Positions 13,954 to 29,100 of a stretch of 64,000 nt of DNA are shown in pieces. Position 1 is the first letter of the stretch. Each line of letters starts with the position of its first letter. The stretch is from Urechis unicinctus. Lineage: Eukaryota > Annelida > Polychaeta > Xenopneusta > Urechidae. The position numbers and the translations under genes were made by a program. The stretch lies in the NCBI GenBank assembly GCA_034190875.2, contig CM067353.1:32305199-32369198 (forward strand), given 5' to 3'. The notes beneath the pieces are model-generated. The model was not told where the DNA came from, searched no databases, and saw nothing but the letters and a program-made list of their open reading frames with translations.

Positions 13954-16152
13954 TACACACACTTATACCAGGAAGTATTTGTCGGGTATAGATAATAGTC
14001 TTTTAATATCGGGCAACTGGAGGTAATGTGCAAGCGTCAAAATGAGCTTTGTTCCTTCAAAAAACGGTGCTCGGTCATTTCCCGACTTTTGGCACGATTA
14101 ATTGCAGTATTCACGTTAATTACAGTGTAGTTTCACGTTCAACGTGACGTTGGCCAAGCATGTTAGATTTAAAACAGGTATGTTCCTGAGATGAACATCA
14201 AATGGCCCCAGATCGTATTTACCTAATGTTTTCACCGTTGTTGCCTTCCTGGGTTAAATAACTTCAATTGAAGATTACATATTTCTATTAGTCACATACA
14301 CGAGGTGACATTTCAGGTCTGCACCAGAAGCAGCACCAGCAAAAGCCCCAGCAATAGCATTGCATCGACGTTAAATCCATCATTGTAATGCAATAAGGAT
14401 TTATTGAGTTGCGTAAGGCAAAAGGAATCTCCCCAGCACTTATTGGTTGTATTCATGTCCCCCATAACATCAACGCGCATACTGTTAACCTTGATGGTGC
14501 AGCATTTACTGCTGCCAAGTAGGTCCAATTATTTACAAATATCATGTTAACACGCAGTTACAGCTCTGCCTATCGAACTTCACCCAACAAAATTAATCGA
14601 TGCCTGGGGCCCACACTTTTCCATCCGCAGATTACGTAAATTGATAATGGTTATTTTTTTTTTTGTACAGGTTGACATGTAAGGAAGCAGGGGCACTTAA
14701 CAGAAGGGGTCTTAACGAGATATATTTCCATGGAAATTGCGGTCAATCTGGGTGATTCACATAATGTTCCCTGGGTGAACGACTAATGTAAATATACCGG
14801 CATTATACTTTTATACCTCACTTTGATCTTCACATGTTTCCATCAGCCGCAGACACGAGATTATATGAAGCCATTTCAGGTCGTGCAGCGTTGCTACGCC
14901 ACGAGGCATTGACGTCGAAATATCAACATATTTCCCATGGCAAACGTTGATAGGAGAGGGTTTGGTGGGTGATCGTGACAACTTACTAATGCGTTTGATG
15001 TCATTATGGAGGAGAAAATCGATTCTTCAACGTCCTGTTCAATTGCAAAATCATCGGTTCCAGTGCGTGGAGCATGTACGGTGGGTTAATCAAACTTCAT
15101 CGCTTGCTCTGTACGGCTGCAACAAATCGAATCCCGCTAACCTTTGCCCGCTAAAAGGCTGTCACCAAGACGAATCAAATCAAAAGGCAATGTTAAAAGG
15201 AGCAAGGACTCGGAATAGATCCAGTCACGACCTACAGATGACTAGCATTTGACCTTTTAAATTGAGTGTTACAACTAGGAACTTAACAAGTGGCTGCATT
15301 GCCTTCATCTGTCTCTATCAAGCATATGATGTTAGGGTGAATATGCAAGATGCAGCTTATATTAACTGCTCTCTAGCTAGTCCAAGTTCCTAGCAACACT
15401 TATACAATGCACTTGCAGCACCTTTCAATTCTCACACATTTTTCATCGATGACAGTACTATGACCAGCGGAAGTTACAGTACTGTAATATTTCTCCAGAG
15501 CGAGCGTTTAATTGCCATCGAATTGCAAGCGACCAGAAGCAGACGGCTAGCGTCATGGTTGCGTGTTGATCTAAACAACATGAGGTAGTCTGTCTTTAGC
15601 TCATTTTGCGAATGCGCGCTGATACTGACCCTGATGTTTGCTCCGTTGAATTTTCGATAAACACGGCTGTTAAGGACACCGTGACACAGACCCTAAGAGG
15701 TATAAGTAAAGACGAGGACTGGTTGGATAAATACTGCGATATATTGGAGATGGGTTGGTGGGCAGGTCATTAATATGACAGCTCAATATCCTAGTGACAT
15801 AACGTCCAGCAAATATATCTATTGCCCTGTTATGTCTAATTCTGTCAGTATGTGATTCCTTCTGAGCAGGTGTGAGGCGCATTCCTGCGATAGCTGCATG
15901 TGTAATCTTTTGCAAAGGCTTCACTGTGGGTGCTCGGTGCTTGGAGTATTTAGATTAGCACAGTGTTGGACAATGACTCGCTCCTCATATCATCTGCGGC
16001 ATAAAACCGGCTCTGTGAGTGCTGCACGGTCGAAACATTTTGTAAATTTCCTATCACATATAGAGTGAAAGGCTGGCTGCTGATGCTTGTATTTCCTCGA
16101 CATGGTATATTCCAACTTTCATTCACATACATGTTCTCATTAGATGGTGAAC

Positions 16153-16830
<678 letters not shown>

Positions 16831-19719
16831 GACAGCCTGCCCGGAAGCAAACTTGCAGACTGATAAATTGGATGTGACGTACATATACACCTCTCATATT
16901 GCTACCGGTTAAAGTTCCGAGCTGGCAACACGCGCCCAGAACCCCTGCAAAGACCAATGTAGGGGTTCTTCAACTCTTACATATTGCGATTAACGAAGCC
17001 GATGCTTATTCTTTAGGTTCCACCATATATACTCTGTTTTGTCATCTTAATGCGTTCCTGCTCCCAACACTGTATGAATGATAATGATTGTCGTTATAGA
17101 GGTATGTTTAAGATTTCCCTGGGTTGATGATAAAATCTGGTATTTTTTTTATTTTGCTACCCGTTATAGGCAAACACAGAACACGCTGAAAAAGAAATGC
17201 AAAACAGATACGTCCTCACAAAACCTATCATGCTGCAAGCGGCTAGAAATCGCTGAGTATACGGCCACATTAGCAGTCTTGAATTCAGGTGGCATCATCA
17301 AATACACACCAATATTTGAAAAAAACAAATTAGATGGATGGTGAGCGTAGGGGCTATTATCATTTGCAATGAAATATATAGATTTCCGTGTTATCAATAT
17401 TTGCATATAAATACTTTTGGCCGGTATCTTTGAAAAGCCATCATTCAGTGCATTTTGAATGAGTATTTCTACCAGCGACAGCCTACGATTGTTTCTCACG
17501 AATTATGCCATATGTTGCACACCGGAATATATAAGGTGGAGTGTCGAATTCCCATTAACTGTAAACCAATATCATAAGTCTAATCCCAGCGACCATCCCC
17601 ACAGTCATGAATTAAAACCGCAACACAGTATGAATATTATTGGCAAGGTGGTCATGTCATTTAGTTGGCTGCTGAATTCATCGACATTACCGTAATAAGC
17701 CCTTATCAAGCAACACAGAAATATTCTCCAGCGAGTTCGATCGTTTGTCACTCTCATGTATCTCCCACCGAGCTCTGAGTGTCGGTCGATCAAAAGCATT
17801 CGTAGCACTCTCATTAGCGGGCCAAACAGGCGATTTGTTGGCGGCTATGGACATCTTATGGTAAGTTGACGTGTCGGTCCCTAGTAAGAGTAACTTGTAA
17901 GTTAGTTAATTTCCCAAGTTTATCGAATAGAAAGGCTTGGGTTGAAGTTCTGGTAACCACTATTCAACCAATTGTTTGTGCAGCATCATAGGGTTATAGT
18001 TTGTGCGATTTTGCTTTCGGTCAAGTAAAACTTATTAAGGCAATGGTGCTGTTTCCATACTCATTCATGAGTCTTACCTAAACCTTTCTGCTGCATATAA
18101 CTAATACAATAAAAGCAGCAGGAATTGTGACCTCGCCTTGTTGACAGCACGGTGAATATTCTTCGCACCCAAACGCTAAATGCTTCCAGCAATCACGCCT
18201 GCACGTTGTAGGTCATTCCGATATGGTCACGGCCACGCACCATCTGATTCGGTCTCACTTTGTTACCTTATTGACCTCATATTTGGTAGAAAAGCTAGAA
18301 TGCATGTTAGTCGACATTGAGGCACGTTTAAGGGCAATTACAAACATATTTGTGAAACACTTGTGAAACAATTAGTAGTTGAAGCAGGGTAACTTGAGTA
18401 ACGATACCCTCGCTTTATGTCTGAAACGTCAATGGATGTTACTGCTAATATGGCGCGCCCAAGAAAGCCGCAACCGATTACCACATCATACCTTGACGCA
18501 CCACAACTTCGTGGTAATCATTTCCCACAACAGGCGTCGATTAATGGCTCAATAACATTAGCCAGTAGTATGGCTGGCTCCATGTATTCAGAAAGTGCTT
18601 AAGGAGTTACAACGGAATAACAATTCATCAATAAGGGCTAACCTACGCAATGCTATATTGAATGTTGCCAACAACCGAATCGCTCCACTCATGTAATTCA
18701 CAGTGAATGCCAACCAAGCATTCACTGACGTCAGCCACATCTGACATTAATCGATGGCTTGTTTCAAAACCACCATGAAATGTGACCAAATTTGTCATTC
18801 TTTATATACTGTCAGATATAAAACACATGGTTTTCAATCCAGCAAAAACTGGGCCTCGTCGAACGACAGTTGATTGACAGCTCCCCAATTACACGGCTCA
18901 TATCCCGGACTTGCATTTCCTCATGTCGTCAAAATCAAACTCACGGCGAGAAAAGCGCCATGACATCAAAGCGATGACCAGACAATGGATGATATCCGAT
19001 TATTTTAGTAGCAAAAGATTGATGATTTTAGTCAAATTGACGCTAAGCTCTTTTTCCGATCCAATAGATTTGTATGAAACAGTATGCATTTTATAGTACT
19101 TATCGTCATCAACAACAAATGAAACACAAAGGTCGAGATCGATGAGTGCTTTTATTGCCGTCGTTATTAATTCCTGATAATCGAATAGCATATTGACCCA
19201 CGAGGGGTATTTTTATCTATCTATTGGATTCCTGATTATATGTGATCCTTATTGTCACTGAATCATACCTCAGTGAATGGAGTGAACAAATATAATGAAA
19301 TAACCGTAGTGGAGAAAATCCAAAGTGAACGATGCTAGTTTTCAATTCGGTGTCATAACCCTGTTGTAAAAAGGTGACAATCTGAATAGCTCGTATAAAT
19401 AACAAGCCGATGGCTTACCTCAATGGTCATGATAGGCTGATGTTGCATCAATAACACGATAGACTGAGGCTACAGCAATAACATGACAGACCGAGGTTAC
19501 AGCAATAACATGAAACACCGAGACTATAACGATTACATGATAGACTGAGGTTACAACAATAACATGATAGGCGATGAGTTGCAAGAAAGTGGCAAGCTTC
19601 AAGCTGGAGCGATAAAAGCATGGCAATGCAATGTCAATGAAGCGTAACTCGCAGAGATATTGTCGGCACCAAGCTTTATTTGAGGCGAAAAACCAGAGTT
19701 GGAATAGCAAAGTGCACTT
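16831..19719. repeat. Long repeat, copy 3 (shortened)
   Basis: Positions 17,246-17,400 match 56,266-56,460. Positions 17,699-17,820 match 2,790-2,930, 12,475-12,620 and 36,470-36,590. Positions 18,490-18,660 match 21,330-21,480 and 37,980-38,130. Positions 18,840-18,970 match 3,420 and 13,010. Large middle parts of the unit are missing. No gene is supported. Confidence 0.55.
19431..19565. repeat. 27-bp minisatellite, 5 copies
   Basis: Five head-to-tail 27-bp units follow the pattern gataggctgaggttacag plus caataacat. The same repeat occurs as 8 copies in each 1,346-bp unit and as 22 copies at 58,903. Because 27 is a multiple of 3, it keeps a false frame open on the minus strand (19,420-19,830). 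Confidence 0.9.
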
Positions 19720-20610
19720 AATTAATGAAAAATCACCTACCCCACCCCCAGATACTTGCCATGATGGAACGACCTGGCACATATATAGGCGTGAAGGCTG
19801 GTACATGTGACAGCTATCTTGTAGATTCAAGACATAAGCACTCTGTTACCAGCCCGTCGTTGCCCAGACTTGCAGCCCATACTTCCTGTCCTTCTATTGA
19901 ATTGATCAATACCCGAAACATTTGTATAAACCCTCCAATGAATTCCTACACGGCAAGGTATCAAATGGATTATTCACTTAAAAGCCGGCTGCACTTCAGG
20001 CACCCAAGCTACGTTACACATGAATGACTTGTGTTGGTTATAGGACACATCTATGGCTTTATGTAAACCTGCTTATCTTTCAGCAATTGAAGCCACAGCC
20101 AGTCCACATATCGATTGGTTTTGAAAGGGTTATCAAGCGGTTGAGGCAATATTCACTTCGCATTAAAATCGACTGACAAAAGTGGTCTTCTGTAAGCAAC
20201 TTGTGGACTCTTTCAGGCTGGCAAAGAAGCAGTTCTCGATCCATCCACATATTTTGTAAGGTTTCAAAATCAAATATTCTGCATATCGATAGCTATATGC
20301 TACACAGACTGTATATTGATGACAAGGAATTAACTCCATCAGATGTAGAAGCTTATTATTGTTAACTACAACAGTTTGTGGTTAACCCTCAGGGGCAAAT
20401 TTTAGGTGCATTGATACCTCCAGATGACATCATGGCAGGTCACGCAGGTTGATATGTGTAATGGTCAGTTAGAGTTAACATTACAGTGAACTCGTCGGGA
20501 ACAGAGCCAATCCGCAACGTTCCTGGTACTGCCTAGTTGGTTATGCCATGAATTCATCAAGCCCTCATCATATTTACATACCAAATAATGATCGATATTT
20601 ATTAAACTGA

Positions 20611-20623
20611 ATATATATAAATA

Positions 20624-20661
<38 letters not shown>

Positions 20662-20700
20662 TATATATTTATAAATATATATATATATACATATATATAT
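20611..20700. repeat. TA microsatellite
   Basis: An imperfect (TA)n tract that follows the same flanking word (ccaaataatgatcgatat) as the TA tract at 36,320. The two are orthologous positions in copies 4 and 5. Confidence 0.9.
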
Positions 20701-22663
20701 AGCTTACAATGAGGTATAGGCTGTGAAGACTACTCATACAGGCACAATCTTATTCTACAGACGCACCACATTTACACGCCACGTGCAAGTGATACATTGC
20801 CAACAGGATCCATATCTGAGGGAATGTACTGCTTGAGGATGCTGCTCTTTACAGTAAACCACTTAAACCATGACGGTTGAGAGACAAACCCTTACAGATG
20901 TGTAAAGGTTCATTATCAAATATCGAGTGAGCTCGTGGTTACAATGTTCCTCAATAACACAATGACGATGATTGCATACCTCACCCACCATAACAGTTGG
21001 GCAAGAATGCATGTAATTCAACTAAGTCGTGATATTAGGATGCAATTACATGCGTATTATTGCTATCACTTAGACGTTCATAAAAAACAAACAGAGAAAG
21101 ATCGGATATGAAACACACCTGGCAATTGCAGCATGGCCAGAATACCTGTTGGTAGACATGGTCCTTACAACAGAAGGCAATCACATACATATTAACATAC
21201 TATTGTGAACACTCAGACATCGGAACGTAACTATAGGGAGCCCACGATAGATTTCCGATGCGCTAACGATTGTAATTAACAATATGAAGAATATCCTAGA
21301 CACCTTACATTTATACATTGCCGGAGCACAACGCATCTGTTTGCATTTCCCCACAACAGCCGTCGATCGATGGCGCTATAACATAAGCCCGTGTTATTGT
21401 CGGCGCCATATATTTATAGAACGGATACGGAGATTCAGAGCAATAACGAACACTTCAGCAAACACAGCCAATCTACAGAATCCCATTATGTTTACACTGG
21501 GTGCCGGTAAATGTCTTGTTAGTTATGTAACAGTCCCACAAACCCATTCCACTAATTGATGGTCGATTGACTGGCACATGCCCCATAATACAGGTACCTG
21601 TTACTACTGATGCATCTCACGTAACCATTTGCTTTGATATTCCACCTAGCTGTTTTTGCTCGCCAATCCCGATCTCATTCATATGAGCCACAGTGAATAC
21701 CACCAACAAATAATTCAATCATTTATGTCAACCACAGTGAATAAAGCCGCCAACCGAACATTTACTGACGTCAGCCACATCTGACATTAACGGTCGACTT
21801 GAAATATTGCTACATCAGGCATCCACGATTGCGAAACTCACACCAAATACAACACACACGTTCTTCAATCAGTCAATACTAGCGTGCGCCAAGGCAGCTC
21901 CTGCGTTGAATATATTGCTTTGGTCTGGTCTGGCTGGCAAATACGATAACAGGTATCCCTGTTTATCACATTACAAATATACACAGGTAGACACGCTCCA
22001 TGAGGCGCGCCAACCAATTCACAAATCTCGGGTTAATCGATCAATGCCCTTAATCATTCGTGACGCAGAGGTTTTTTATTCCGATTCTATACCCAAAGTC
22101 AATAGACAAACAAATTATATGAAACAGTGTGCATTTTATAGAAAAAACTACTAGATGTAATACAAATGGAAAGATTGATCAATGGCTTTGTATTGTCGCC
22201 GTTCTTTGTACTTGGCAATACAATAGTATATTGACCAGTTATTAATGTATCCCATGGTAAGCTGGAACCATGGTCACATGAGATTCTTATTGACATGAGA
22301 CAATTAGGTTGTGGAACCCCATCGTCATCCAATCAACCCTTGGTTAATGGAGAGATCAAGTATGATGAAATAATCGATGTAGGAATAACGATGAATGAAT
22401 CGATTTATTCACGCTACACTGGCCCATGCAATGTAGGATGGCAACCGAAAGGCATCAACAGAGCTTACAATATTGTAGCATATATTTTCACTAGCTCATT
22501 TAGTGAAATTCGAGCTTGTGATCATACGATCAGGCAACCGATTGGTCCGTCCTCTGCCGGTGTAGGTTTTCAAACTTCAATGGCGTTTGGTGACCACAAA
22601 GAGCCCTTTTACCTATGCGTCACTACAATCTGCAGCAGTTGTGACGCTGTGACTGAACACTCT

Positions 22664-22914
22664 CGCTTCCTTTCTCTTTCTCTCTCTATCTATGTCTCTC
22701 TCCCTCTCTCACACACATTCTCTCACTCTCTCTAACTTCTTTTCTCTCTCTTACTGTCTCTCTCTCTCTTCCTCTCTCTCCCTCTCTTATCCTCTCTCTC
22801 CCTCTCTCTCTCTCTCCCTCTCTCTCTCCCTCTTTCTCTAACTCTCTCTCCGCCTATCTCCCTTTCCATCTCTCTCTTTCAATCTCTCTTCCTTTTAATC
22901 TCTTTATCTCTCTC
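22664..22914. repeat. CT-rich microsatellite, about 250 bp
   Basis: A long interrupted (CT)n tract with CCCTCT and TTTCT variants. It is the counterpart of the shorter tract at 13,855 in copy 2. Confidence 0.9.
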
Positions 22915-24949
22915 GAGCATTATGGGAAGTATGCCTATCCTACAAGCGTCCTGCATTATCGAGCAACTAATGGCATACAAGTGCGTTGTCCATCAATAAA
23001 AAGATCATCCGATATTGCCCCATTACAGCCGATAGATAGCGGGCACTAATCTTAATGCCTATCATATACCTTGAAGTTTCACGTCCGTTGCGACAGTGAA
23101 CGCCAATTTCATAAATACCACATTCAATAATTCCAGAGGAATATATTCTCTTATAGTGATGTCGTAAAATGCGTCAAATTACACCACAGAAGAATGTTCC
23201 CCAGACTAAAGTTGACAGCGGAATGTCCAATAGCGCTAACCAGCACTGGGTAACGTTTCCTACGATTGAACATGCAGATGTCTTAACATGAACCTTTTCA
23301 GTCGTTCTCATACCACAGTATGGCGACCTGTAGAAATTCCGGGTTTGGGGTAGGTTGGAGGAAAGGGGAGGGGTTGGACCGAATGTCCTCGAATATGGTG
23401 TTTGAAATATGTGGTATCATGTTAATTAAACAATCAAACTATTTCTGTTATCCCGATTAAAATTCGATTAAGCAACATCAAATCAAATAGCCAATCAATG
23501 AAATCTTACATGATTCGAATAGAAACAATACGAATTTCCAAGGTAGTATATCGGCGGGTCAGGATTTGGCCCCTTCGTTTGTAATCATCAGAGATGACTT
23601 CACAGCATGAAAGGGAATGCACGGTGTGAGCGATGGTTTCGCTTTGTCTGCTCGCCTTGTGGTTGGCACCAGGTATTATGTGAAGGTGTTTTGTGAAGTG
23701 ATTTGATATAAAAGAAAGCAAACCAATCTTTGCAATGTTTATCCCCAGTTCCAAGTTACGGCATGGTCATTAGGTCATAATCACATGGAGCCAAAAATCA
23801 CAGTAGCAAAAATTAATGATGGATAATGCTCTATGGATGTTCCACATTTAACGTCGCCTGTGTTCCCGGAATAGCATACACGAATCTGCTATCATCTTAT
23901 ACTCCTAGTTTGTTTGGAAAACTGAAAGAAACGGAACGCATCAACATTCTTCAGCAGATCTAGTAGGGCAATTGAATGACTGGTTAATTTTGTGTGCAAT
24001 CTGACACGTAACGGTGCAGGGCTATTTCACAGAGATTGCTTTTACGAGATATGTTTCCATGGCAACAGCAGAAAGGCAAGAGGTTATAATGGGTGATTCA
24101 TATAAGGTTTCCGAGATGTTCATCAAATGTCCACAGGCAATGGTAAAAAACGGACGTCTGATCATTAATATCACCTTTGTATGTGAAGGCATTATTTTAT
24201 TACCCAACGAGAGGCATTTCCCAGATGGCAGCAACGTATCAGGATCACTAACCCTAACTCAATAATTAATAGAACGCTGTCACCAAGACGAGTCATAACA
24301 CAAGGCTCATTATTAAAAAAAAGAAGTAAGTACTCGAAATTGATCACGTAATGTCCTAAAGATAACCAGCATTTGGCCTTTGAAATTGAGTTTTACTGCA
24401 AGCAGCTTTACACGTGGCCACGTTGCCCTGACCTGTCTCTATTAAGCAAATGTTGTTATTGTGAATGCGCAAGTAGCAACATAGATTAATTGCTTTCTGA
24501 CAAGTCCACTTTCTTTGCAGCACTTAGATTGACCAACCAGTATGTGATAGAGTCAACGTGTCAGTTGTCTAAAGCACCTTTCTATTCTCGCATATTTCAA
24601 TCAACAAAACAAGCGATATCAAGTATTAGCCTTTTGTAGGGATTGCAAGTTAGATGTACACTTTGTCTCATAGTTTCCTTGATTGCATCTAAATGTGAAG
24701 GCTGGAGATTGCTGTCATGACAATCGCTTACGTGTTTTATTGAATAATCGAGGTGATTACCAGTCCTTCTGTCTCCCAATAATGCCGGTCACAGAATGAA
24801 GAGAACACTCGACACGGGTCATACGATAAACAATGCTGGATTTGCGCTGCAGAAGAACAAGATGCGATGCGTCCGTGTGTTGTTGAAATAGAAAGTTATC
24901 TTATTAATAAAATATGATTATTTGTGCTGAAACGAGAGGTATATGACAA

Positions 24950-25215
24950 GTTTCATAATACGGACAGCAAAGCAAATACACAATAAAGATGGGAGCATGG
25001 ATATGACACAAGCATATGTTACTTGTCCATGACGAGCGCACAAAATATATTCTGGATGACCAGTTTAACAAAATAACATTTGTTGACATTAAGATCATTC
25101 CAACCTGACCCCTGGAATATCATGCATGTATCAGTATTCACAACTAAACCAGCGTTAGAATAATATTCCAACTGAGCTTAGAGAATAGCATAGAATGGGA
25201 GAAACACCGTTGTAC
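24950..25215 (-). pseudogene. Decayed YIPF5 3'-exon remnant (copy 4)
   Basis: Positions 24,955-25,115 resemble the terminal YIPF5 exon at 63,326-63,485, with shared words such as gcaaatacac and catgacgagcgc. Positions 25,165-25,215 resemble the end of the preceding exon at 63,587. Frames and splice sites are lost. It sits just before the repeat segment at 25,240, as does the remnant in copy 5 (56,545-56,845). This is a non-functional duplicate carried with the long repeat. Confidence 0.6.
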
Positions 25216-26178
25216 TTCATAGCAATACTTCTCATGTGGGAGCATTTTATTTACCAGCTATTACAAGCGTCCAGAAGCAATCAGCTAGCGTCGCAAGCTG
25301 ATCTACGCAACAGTAGATGGTCTGCCAATAGCCCAATTCTAAGTAGCTCAATAACAACCATTACATTTGCCCAAATGAATGCAGGGTAAACACTGCTTAG
25401 TTTCATGCAAGGAACGGCCCTGAAAGCCAGAATGGCATGCACCATTAAGGAAGGACTCATGTTAAGGATGGGTTAGATCAATAGGCTGATAAATGGGAGA
25501 GGGTTGATAGGCTGGTCATTAAAAAGGCAGCTCCATTTCTGGCCCACGATTGCTGGTGAATAAGCTCAAATTTACATGCGAAGGATTGATACAACATTGC
25601 TTGACATAGAACAATTCTCTTACCCCGTCATTTATTCCTATTCCTGCCCCCATAAGCTGTCATGCTTAATAGGGACGAAGGGCATTCCTATGTCGTGTTG
25701 TTGTTTATTTGGACACATTGCCAGTAGCAAGCGCAATCGCTTTCGTGATGAGATGTCTATGTATTTTGCTATTAGCGAATACAACGCAAAACTAACGCAT
25801 GCGTGAAAGTACAGACCTTTAGGAATAGACCCGAATGCCACAAACTGACGGTACCATGCGGTATTTATCAAAAGCAGGACAAGTCGAAGCAGTTTATAAT
25901 CACTTTTCTATTGATAAAGCGAACCAGCAAATCAGCTTGAATCCATCAGTACCTAAAAGGTCAGGAACATCAATACCTTATTTGATCCAATTAAGGGCTA
26001 ATATTTGATTGAAGGCTTTCATACCGTCCCGTCTCCAACCAGATCATGCCTTCCACTATTGAAAAGGCAATTAACCCATGTAGTGAACCACATTTGGCTG
26101 CTGTCTACCAGGCCTACTTCATTTGCAGCTTGGATTTAGCCAGACCAAGGCATACAAGGGATGTCAACCCCTTAGAAT

Positions 26179-29100
26179 GGATCAAAGCACATAGCACTTG
26201 TAGAGCACTTCAACTCACACTGATTTTCACAAACCATAAGCTGTGCTTGGATGATGAGATGACGACTGTGGGTTACATGCTGTGCTTGAAAGGGTAGTTA
26301 ACAGTGGCACTAGTGACGTTTGTGGACCAGTGAGATAGTTAGCATCCTGATCAGTGGCATTTTTTGAGCAGGGAGATAATTAGGTGGCGTGTGTGTCAAA
26401 TGTATAATTTTGTAGAGTGGTTCAATTGATGTCAGGGTACGGTCACAACATATGCGTCAATCGCGGCTGGCACAGCGAATGTTACCGCGAAAAAAGCCAT
26501 TAACTTATGCTAAGATAGAACATCTTCATTCCTGACCTAAGCCTTTACATTTACATATGCATTTATTTTAATCAAAACATGATTTATCCAAAGAAAACGA
26601 TGCTAGTTCTCAATTCTGTGGCATGGCGCTGTAGTCAAACGGTGACACGCTGAAAGACTCATATGAATAGCCAGCTGATGGCTTACCTCAATTGTCTTAT
26701 TGCAGTTTTATTCAATGTAATGCTGCCTAAATGTAGTGTACTTATCGTTATTGGGTAGGTGCTACGAGGTGGTTTATAACGCCAGCATCATGTCCCACCA
26801 CTGGCACCATTCTAACCGTCTTCAATGGGGAATGGGGTGGTGGGGCTGATATATCCTTTCTTGCCGTACATTTCCCTATTTGCCAATGCCACTCAATTGT
26901 TGGTCTTCTTCTATTTCCACAAATAACACCCTATTGCAGCAGTGCCTTCAGAATAGGAAAAGGTGACATTTACAAGGCATCCCGGTGAGTGAAGGATGCC
27001 TGAGGTATTGAGATTAGAACAAAGTGGGCCAATGACTCGCCTCTGATTTCCGGCTGGACGGGCAAGCACAGAGCAGGCTCATTTCTTCAGTAGCACTGTT
27101 TTTTTACCACTCAAGCTTAAAGACTAGGTGGCAATAACAGGATAGGCTGGGGTTACAGCAATAACAGGATAGACTGAGGTTACAGCAATAACAGGATGGG
27201 ACGAGGTCACAATACTTTAACATGATAAGCTGAGGTTACTGCAATGACATGATAGGCTAATGTTACAGCGATAACATGATTGGCTTAGGTTACTGCAGTA
27301 CATAATAGGCTGAAGTTACAGAAAGAATATGATAGGCTGAGGTTATAGCAATAACATGATAGGCGTTGAGTTGCAGGAAACTGATAGGGCAGTCAAAGTC
27401 CCAGCTTCAAGCTGGAGGGATTAAAACATGGCAATGCAATGTCAGTGCCTCCTTGAACCATGACGCCGGTATGTTGTCGGCACCCTGTTTTATTTGAGGC
27501 GAAAAGCCATAGGTGGAATAGCATGGATCAAAGCACATAGCACTTGTAGAGCACTTCAACTCACACTGATTTTCACAAACCATAAGCTGTGCTTGGATGA
27601 TGAGATGACGACTGTGGGTTACATGCTGTGCTTGAAAGGGTAGTTAACAGTGGCACTAGTGACGTTTGTGGACCAGTGAGATAGTTAGCATCCTGATCAG
27701 TGGCATTTTTTGAGCAGGGAGATAATTAGGTGGCGTGTGTGTCAAATGTATAATTTTGTAGAGTGGTTCAATTGATGTCAGGGTACGGTCACAACATATG
27801 CGTCAATCGCGGCTGGCACAGCGAATGTTACCGCGAAAAAAGCCATTAACTTATGCTAAGATAGAACATCTTCATTCCTGACCTAAGCCTTTACATTTAC
27901 ATATGCATTTATTTTAATCAAAACATGATTTATCCAAAGAAAACGATGCTAGTTCTCAATTCTGTGGCATGGCGCTGTAGTCAAACGGTGACACGCTGAA
28001 AGACTCATATGAATAGCCAGCTGATGGCTTACCTCAATTGTCTTATTGCAGTTTTATTCAATGTAATGCTGCCTAAATGTAGTGTACTTATCGTTATTGG
28101 GTAGGTGCTACGAGGTGGTTTATAACGCCAGCATCATGTCCCACCACTGGCACCATTCTAACCGTCTTCAATGGGGAATGGGGTGGTGGGGCTGATATAT
28201 CCTTTCTTGCCGTACATTTCCCTATTTGCCAATGCCACTCAATTGTTGGTCTTCTTCTATTTCCACAAATAACACCCTATTGCAGCAGTGCCTTCAGAAT
28301 AGGAAAAGGTGACATTTACAAGGCATCCCGGTGAGTGAAGGATGCCTGAGGTATTGAGATTAGAACAAAGTGGGCCAATGACTCGCCTCTGATTTCCGGC
28401 TGGACGGGCAAGCACAGAGCAGGCTCATTTCTTCAGTAGCACTGTTTTTTTACCACTCAAGCTTAAAGACTAGGTGGCAATAACAGGATAGGCTGGGGTT
28501 ACAGCAATAACAGGATAGACTGAGGTTACAGCAATAACAGGATGGGACGAGGTCACAATACTTTAACATGATAAGCTGAGGTTACTGCAATGACATGATA
28601 GGCTAATGTTACAGCGATAACATGATTGGCTTAGGTTACTGCAGTACATAATAGGCTGAAGTTACAGAAAGAATATGATAGGCTGAGGTTATAGCAATAA
28701 CATGATAGGCGTTGAGTTGCAGGAAACTGATAGGGCAGTCAAAGTCCCAGCTTCAAGCTGGAGGGATTAAAACATGGCAATGCAATGTCAGTGCCTCCTT
28801 GAACCATGACGCCGGTATGTTGTCGGCACCCTGTTTTATTTGAGGCGAAAAGCCATAGGTGGAATAGCATGGATCAAAGCACATAGCACTTGTAGAGCAC
28901 TTCAACTCACACTGATTTTCACAAACCATAAGCTGTGCTTGGATGATGAGATGACGACTGTGGGTTACATGCTGTGCTTGAAAGGGTAGTTAACAGTGGC
29001 ACTAGTGACGTTTGTGGACCAGTGAGATAGTTAGCATCCTGATCAGTGGCATTTTTTGAGCAGGGAGATAATTAGGTGGCGTGTGTGTCAAATGTATAAT

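Larger units (their letters stand above)
10569..16152. repeat. Long repeat, copy 2
   Basis: This is the second copy of the dispersed long unit, in the same order as copy 1, plus segments shared with the copies near 22,000 and 52,000 (for example 13,290-13,330 with 21,920-21,970 and 52,030-52,080). It ends where a large TA/GACA microsatellite begins. No coding frame is conserved between this copy and its partners, and I recognise no protein in it. Confidence 0.65.
19720..26178. repeat. Long repeat, copy 4
   Basis: The start (19,720-20,140) matches 35,620-36,000 and 59,820-60,500. Then 20,880-21,060 matches 37,425-37,590, 21,330-21,480 matches 37,980-38,130, 23,750-23,900 matches 5,640-5,790 and 52,560-52,700, 24,290-24,480 matches 6,890-7,050 and 62,270-62,460, 25,240-25,500 matches 56,870-57,110, and 26,046-26,140 matches 57,665-57,760. 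Apart from YIPF5 exon remnants at 24,950-25,215, I see no gene. Confidence 0.65.

Noticed and set aside
19420-19830. 136-aa minus-strand ORF
   Set aside because: Most of it is the 27-bp minisatellite, whose length is a multiple of three and keeps a frame open. Other copies of the segment do not keep the ORF.
22295-22735. 146-aa plus-strand ORF, among the longest in the host DNA
   Set aside because: No recognisable protein text; the end runs into a CT microsatellite, and the matching segment near 52,270-52,480 has no such frame.
26046-26297. Open frame shared with 57,618-57,827
   Set aside because: Both copies are open over about 40 codons, but there is no known motif and no splice context, and the frames diverge afterwards. 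Too little for a gene call.
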